Positions 61,340 to 64,000 of a stretch of 64,000 bases of DNA are shown here, in pieces. The position numbers and the translations under genes are program-made. The DNA is from Hoylesella buccalis ATCC 35310. Lineage in GTDB: Bacteria; Bacteroidota; Bacteroidia; Bacteroidales; Bacteroidaceae. The notes beneath the pieces are model-generated. The model was given only the letters and a program-made list of their open reading frames with translations, searched no databases and was not told where the DNA came from. Every line of letters begins with the position of its first letter. The stretch's first letter is position 1. The stretch is from assembly GCF_025151385.1 (NCBI RefSeq), contig NZ_CP102287.1, forward strand, positions 1,860,001 to 1,924,000. The letters run 5' to 3'.

Positions 61340-62740
61340 ATGGACGAAAAAATCAAAGACCAAGAAGTCCTTTTGGTGAAAGACCCCAAGGACGAGAATC
61401 TCAAAGCCGTCTCAGGGACGGACGAGAAAGGCGGACTGAAAACTGTACCGCCTACCGCCGAACATGAGCAGAGTTTCTTGAAGTTCGACAAGCACAGCAA
61501 CGCCTTGGAGAATTTCCTCTCCAACTTCATGCGGCAGTTCAAGAACCCCACACAATTTCACTTCTTCAAAGTCCCCTTCGAGGGTGTTGTTGCCAGCGCA
61601 CGGGTTCTCGCCGAGATGCTCAAAGCTCCGGATGTCCCCTCCAACAAGGAGATGCTGGACTCTGCCCGTGTGATTCCTTCGGACTATGCAGGAGAGCAGA
61701 AGCGGACCTTTCAGGAGATAGACCCCGAGAAGATTGACTGGGAGCAGTTCTCCAAGATGGGCGTGAGCCGTGAGAGCCTTGAAAAGGGCAAGGAGCTTGA
61801 AGCCATGCTAAAATACCGAAAATCACCCCACCTTGTCCCCATCAGCGTAAAAATCGGAGACGTAGCTCTCCATACGGACGCACGCCTTTCATTACGTGAG
61901 ACAGAGGACGGCAGATTTATCCCCGTTGTCCACGCCATCCGCAAGGAGCCTCAGTTGGAGCGGGAGTTCTTCGGGCACACCTTCACCGACGAGGACAAGA
62001 ATGCCCTGAGAGAAACGGGCAACCTCGGACGTACCGTGGAACTGACCTTTCCCAATAGCGATAAACCCACCCGCAGTTTCGTGAGTATCGACCGACTGAC
62101 CAACGACATCATCGCTTTGAGTGCCGATAAAGTTCGTATCCCTGATGAAATCAAGGGCGTAAAACTGAGCGAAGAGCAGAAGAAGGATTTGTCGGAAGGC
62201 AAGAGCATCTATGTGGAGGGAATGACAGCCAAGACGGGAAAGAGTTTCAACGCCAACCTCCAGTTCAACGCCGACAAGCGGGCAATTGAATTTCGTTTCG
62301 GCTCACCCAAGCAAAGCCAAGGACAGCAGCAAGACAGCCGTAAAGCAGAAAATCAGGAGAAGCGGCAAGGAGTCCGCATACCCAAGAAGTTGTTGGGAAG
62401 GGAGGTCTCGCCGGAAGAGCAAGCCAAGCTCAAGGAAGGCGGAACGGTCTATATGGAAGGCTTGAAAGACAAGCAGGGACAGCCGTTCAACGCATACGTC
62501 CGTGCCAACTTTGAGAAGGACAAGTTCGATTTCTTCAAATGGAATCCCGACAAGCCCCAAGCCAAAGAAGTTGTTCCCGACAACGCCTCCAAGACACAGG
62601 TAGCCGTCAATTCCGAAGGCAAGACCAACGAAGCGACGAAGCATGTGAAAGAGCCTCTGAAAGAAGGACAGACACAGCCCACCGCCGAGCAGAAAGAAGA
62701 GAAGCAGGAACAGAAGCGTTCCAAGGGAATGAAAATGTAA
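61340..62740 (+). CDS. DUF4099/DUF3945 protein of conjugative elements
   Basis: 466 residues. The middle (DWEQFSKMGVSRESLEKGKE, then PISVKIGDVALHTDARLSLR) is DUF4099. Two later repeats of about 60-70 residues (GVKLSEEQKKDLSEGKSIYV; LLGREVSPEEQAKLKEGGTV) each followed by FNANLQFN or FNAYVRANF are DUF3945 units. The C-terminus is Gln/Glu/Lys-rich. It regularly precedes topB in Bacteroidetes conjugative elements; its role is unknown. Confidence 0.85.
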   Translation: MDEKIKDQEVLLVKDPKDENLKAVSGTDEKGGLKTVPPTAEHEQSFLKFDKHSNALENFLSNFMRQFKNPTQFHFFKVPFEGVVASARVLAEMLKAPDVPSNKEMLDSARVIPSDYAGEQKRTFQEIDPEKIDWEQFSKMGVSRESLEKGKELEAMLKYRKSPHLVPISVKIGDVALHTDARLSLRETEDGRFIPVVHAIRKEPQLEREFFGHTFTDEDKNALRETGNLGRTVELTFPNSDKPTRSFVSIDRLTNDIIALSADKVRIPDEIKGVKLSEEQKKDLSEGKSIYVEGMTAKTGKSFNANLQFNADKRAIEFRFGSPKQSQGQQQDSRKAENQEKRQGVRIPKKLLGREVSPEEQAKLKEGGTVYMEGLKDKQGQPFNAYVRANFEKDKFDFFKWNPDKPQAKEVVPDNASKTQVAVNSEGKTNEATKHVKEPLKEGQTQPTAEQKEEKQEQKRSKGMKM

Positions 62741-62773
62741 TCCGCCACCACTAACATCCAAAAGTAAAATCGT

Positions 62774-64000
62774 ATGAAAGTCATCATAGCAGAAAAACCG
62801 AGCGTAGCCCGTGAGATAGCCCGCGTCGTTCGGGCAACAAACAGAAAAGAGGGCTATATAGAAGGCAGTAACTACACCGTCACATGGGCATTGGGACACC
62901 TGATAACGGCGGCCATGCCCGAAGCCTACGGCTTCAAAGGTTTTCACAAGGAGAACCTTCCGATTCTTCCTCCCGTCTTTACCCTTATTCCCCGCCAAGT
63001 CAAGAGCGGTAAAGGCTACAAGGCAGACCCGAGTGTCGTTGCCCAGCTCAAAGTCATTGAAAAACTCTTCAAAGCGGCAGAGAGCATCATCGTAGCCACC
63101 GACGCAGGACGTGAGGGTGAGTTAATATTCAGATTCATCTACGAGTATCTTGGCATCGCCAAGCCTTTTGAGCGACTCTGGATCAGTTCGCTCACGGACA
63201 AAGCCATTCGGGAAGGACTTGCCCATCTCAAAAGCGGAGCCGAGTACGACAATCTTTACTATGCCGCCCGAGCACGCAGCGAAGCCGACTGGCTCGTGGG
63301 CATCAATGCCACCCAAGCCGTTTCCATAGCGGCAGGTTATGGCACCTACTCGTTAGGCAGGGTACAGACTCCGACGCTCTGCATGGTCTGCTCCCGCTTC
63401 TGGGAAAATAAAAAGTTTACGCCACAACCGTTTTGGCAGCTAAGCCTTTCCGTAAAGGACGGCGATGAAAACTTCCGTTTCTCTAATCCCGAACGTTGCT
63501 TCAACAAGGAAGAAGCCACCGCCTTGTATGAGAAGATCAAAGCCGCCTCTCACATCACAATAGAAACGATAGTCCGCAAGGAGGCGAAGCAGGAACCGCC
63601 TCTTTTGTACGACCTGACCACCTTGCAGAAGGAAGCCAACAGCCGACACCGTTATTCGGCAGAACAGACCCTCACGCTGGCACAGAAACTTTATGAAAGA
63701 GGATACATTACCTATCCGCGCACCGGAAGTCGTTATATCTCGGAGGATGTCTTCGAGGAAATCCCCGCATTGATTGCCTTCCTGCACGACCATCCCGTAT
63801 GGGGTATCCATACCCGTAACCTTTTCGTCCTCAATGCCCGGTCGGTAAACGGGAAGAAAGTGACCGACCACCACGCCCTGCTCATCACGGGCAAAAAGCC
63901 GATAGATGTATTCGGAGAGGAAGCGGTCATCTACAATATGATTGCGGGGCGTATGCTGGAAGCCTTCTCCCCTCGGTGTGAAAAAGACGTTACCACCGTA
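62774..64000 (+). CDS. topB: DNA topoisomerase III (3' end beyond the window)
   Basis: ATG 62774, 33 nt after the DUF4099 gene; the frame is open to base 64000 (409 codons). TOPRIM motifs are IIAEKPSVAREIA at the start and VATDAGREGELIF near 115; the active-site Tyr314 is in YITYPRTGSRYI. It follows the type IA layout. In CTnDOT the equivalent gene (exc) belongs to the excision operon, which fits the neighbouring rteC remnant. Confidence 0.92.
   Translation, partial: MKVIIAEKPSVAREIARVVRATNRKEGYIEGSNYTVTWALGHLITAAMPEAYGFKGFHKENLPILPPVFTLIPRQVKSGKGYKADPSVVAQLKVIEKLFKAAESIIVATDAGREGELIFRFIYEYLGIAKPFERLWISSLTDKAIREGLAHLKSGAEYDNLYYAARARSEADWLVGINATQAVSIAAGYGTYSLGRVQTPTLCMVCSRFWENKKFTPQPFWQLSLSVKDGDENFRFSNPERCFNKEEATALYEKIKAASHITIETIVRKEAKQEPPLLYDLTTLQKEANSRHRYSAEQTLTLAQKLYERGYITYPRTGSRYISEDVFEEIPALIAFLHDHPVWGIHTRNLFVLNARSVNGKKVTDHHALLITGKKPIDVFGEEAVIYNMIAGRMLEAFSPRCEKDVTTV

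Noticed and set aside
61313..61340. Possible small gene before the DUF4099 start
   Set aside because: The stretch is only the leader between the -7 box and ATG 61340.
1..64000. CRISPR arrays, tRNA or rRNA genes, insertion sequences
   Set aside because: Looked for regularly spaced repeats, cloverleaf-type segments and transposase motifs; none was convincing.

Overview
The window looks like Bacteroidales DNA, most likely Prevotella or a close relative. The evidence is SusC/SusD pairs, TonB receptors with N-terminal carboxypeptidase-like domains, a type IX secretion C-terminal tail, loose Bacteroidetes lipoprotein signals, promoters with a TAnnTTTG -7 box in place of sigma70 boxes, and a CTnDOT-style tra/mob module. 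No rRNA, tRNA, CRISPR array, insertion sequence or integrase gene was seen.

Chromosome-like part (1 to about 24.4 kb). It opens with the end of a metallophosphoesterase carrying a PA14-like domain, then a FucP-type sugar transporter. A plus-strand uptake operon follows (3105-9796): a TonB receptor, two related lipoproteins of unknown function and a DUF4876-type lipoprotein. A membrane-anchored MutS-family ATPase comes next. A minus-strand operon (20885 down to 11936) holds a zinc metalloprotease, SusC, SusD and a T9SS-exported beta-propeller. A porin and a YitT-family membrane protein close the chromosomal part. A short leader-peptide/terminator unit lies at 23586-23665. A gene-poor stretch follows, and one end of the integrated element probably lies within it.

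Conjugative element (about 24.4 kb to beyond 64 kb). The plus-strand block 24918-29051 holds small accessory genes including PcfK, ArdA antirestriction protein and PcfJ. A minus-strand PHP-SMC ATPase of TrlF type (29204-31951) is a probable defence gene sitting beyond the end of the transfer operon. The transfer operon runs leftward from 45949 to 32074 (ParA, DUF3408, DUF4122-like, a second ParA, TraD-position protein, TraE, F, G, I, J, K, L, M, N, O, P, Q, lysozyme). Divergently, mobA-mobB-mobC (46738-50393) encode accessory protein, relaxase and coupling protein. The 790-bp gap between the two operons holds divergent promoters, long structured leaders and probably oriT. A zinc-finger membrane protein, a DUF1016 nuclease and a truncated rteC follow.

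Cargo (52817-61167). An AraC regulator, a DUF4374 lipoprotein (XusB-like), a TonB receptor (XusA-like) and two half-size ABC transporters of the YbtP/YbtQ or IrtA/IrtB type form a compact, divergently transcribed iron or xenosiderophore uptake island inside the element. The divergent promoter region carries a symmetric set of four GGGG-type half-sites, which look like the regulator's operators. The element continues with a DUF4099/DUF3945 protein and topoisomerase III (topB), cut by the window end. Integrase, rteA/rteB and any resistance gene are not in view.
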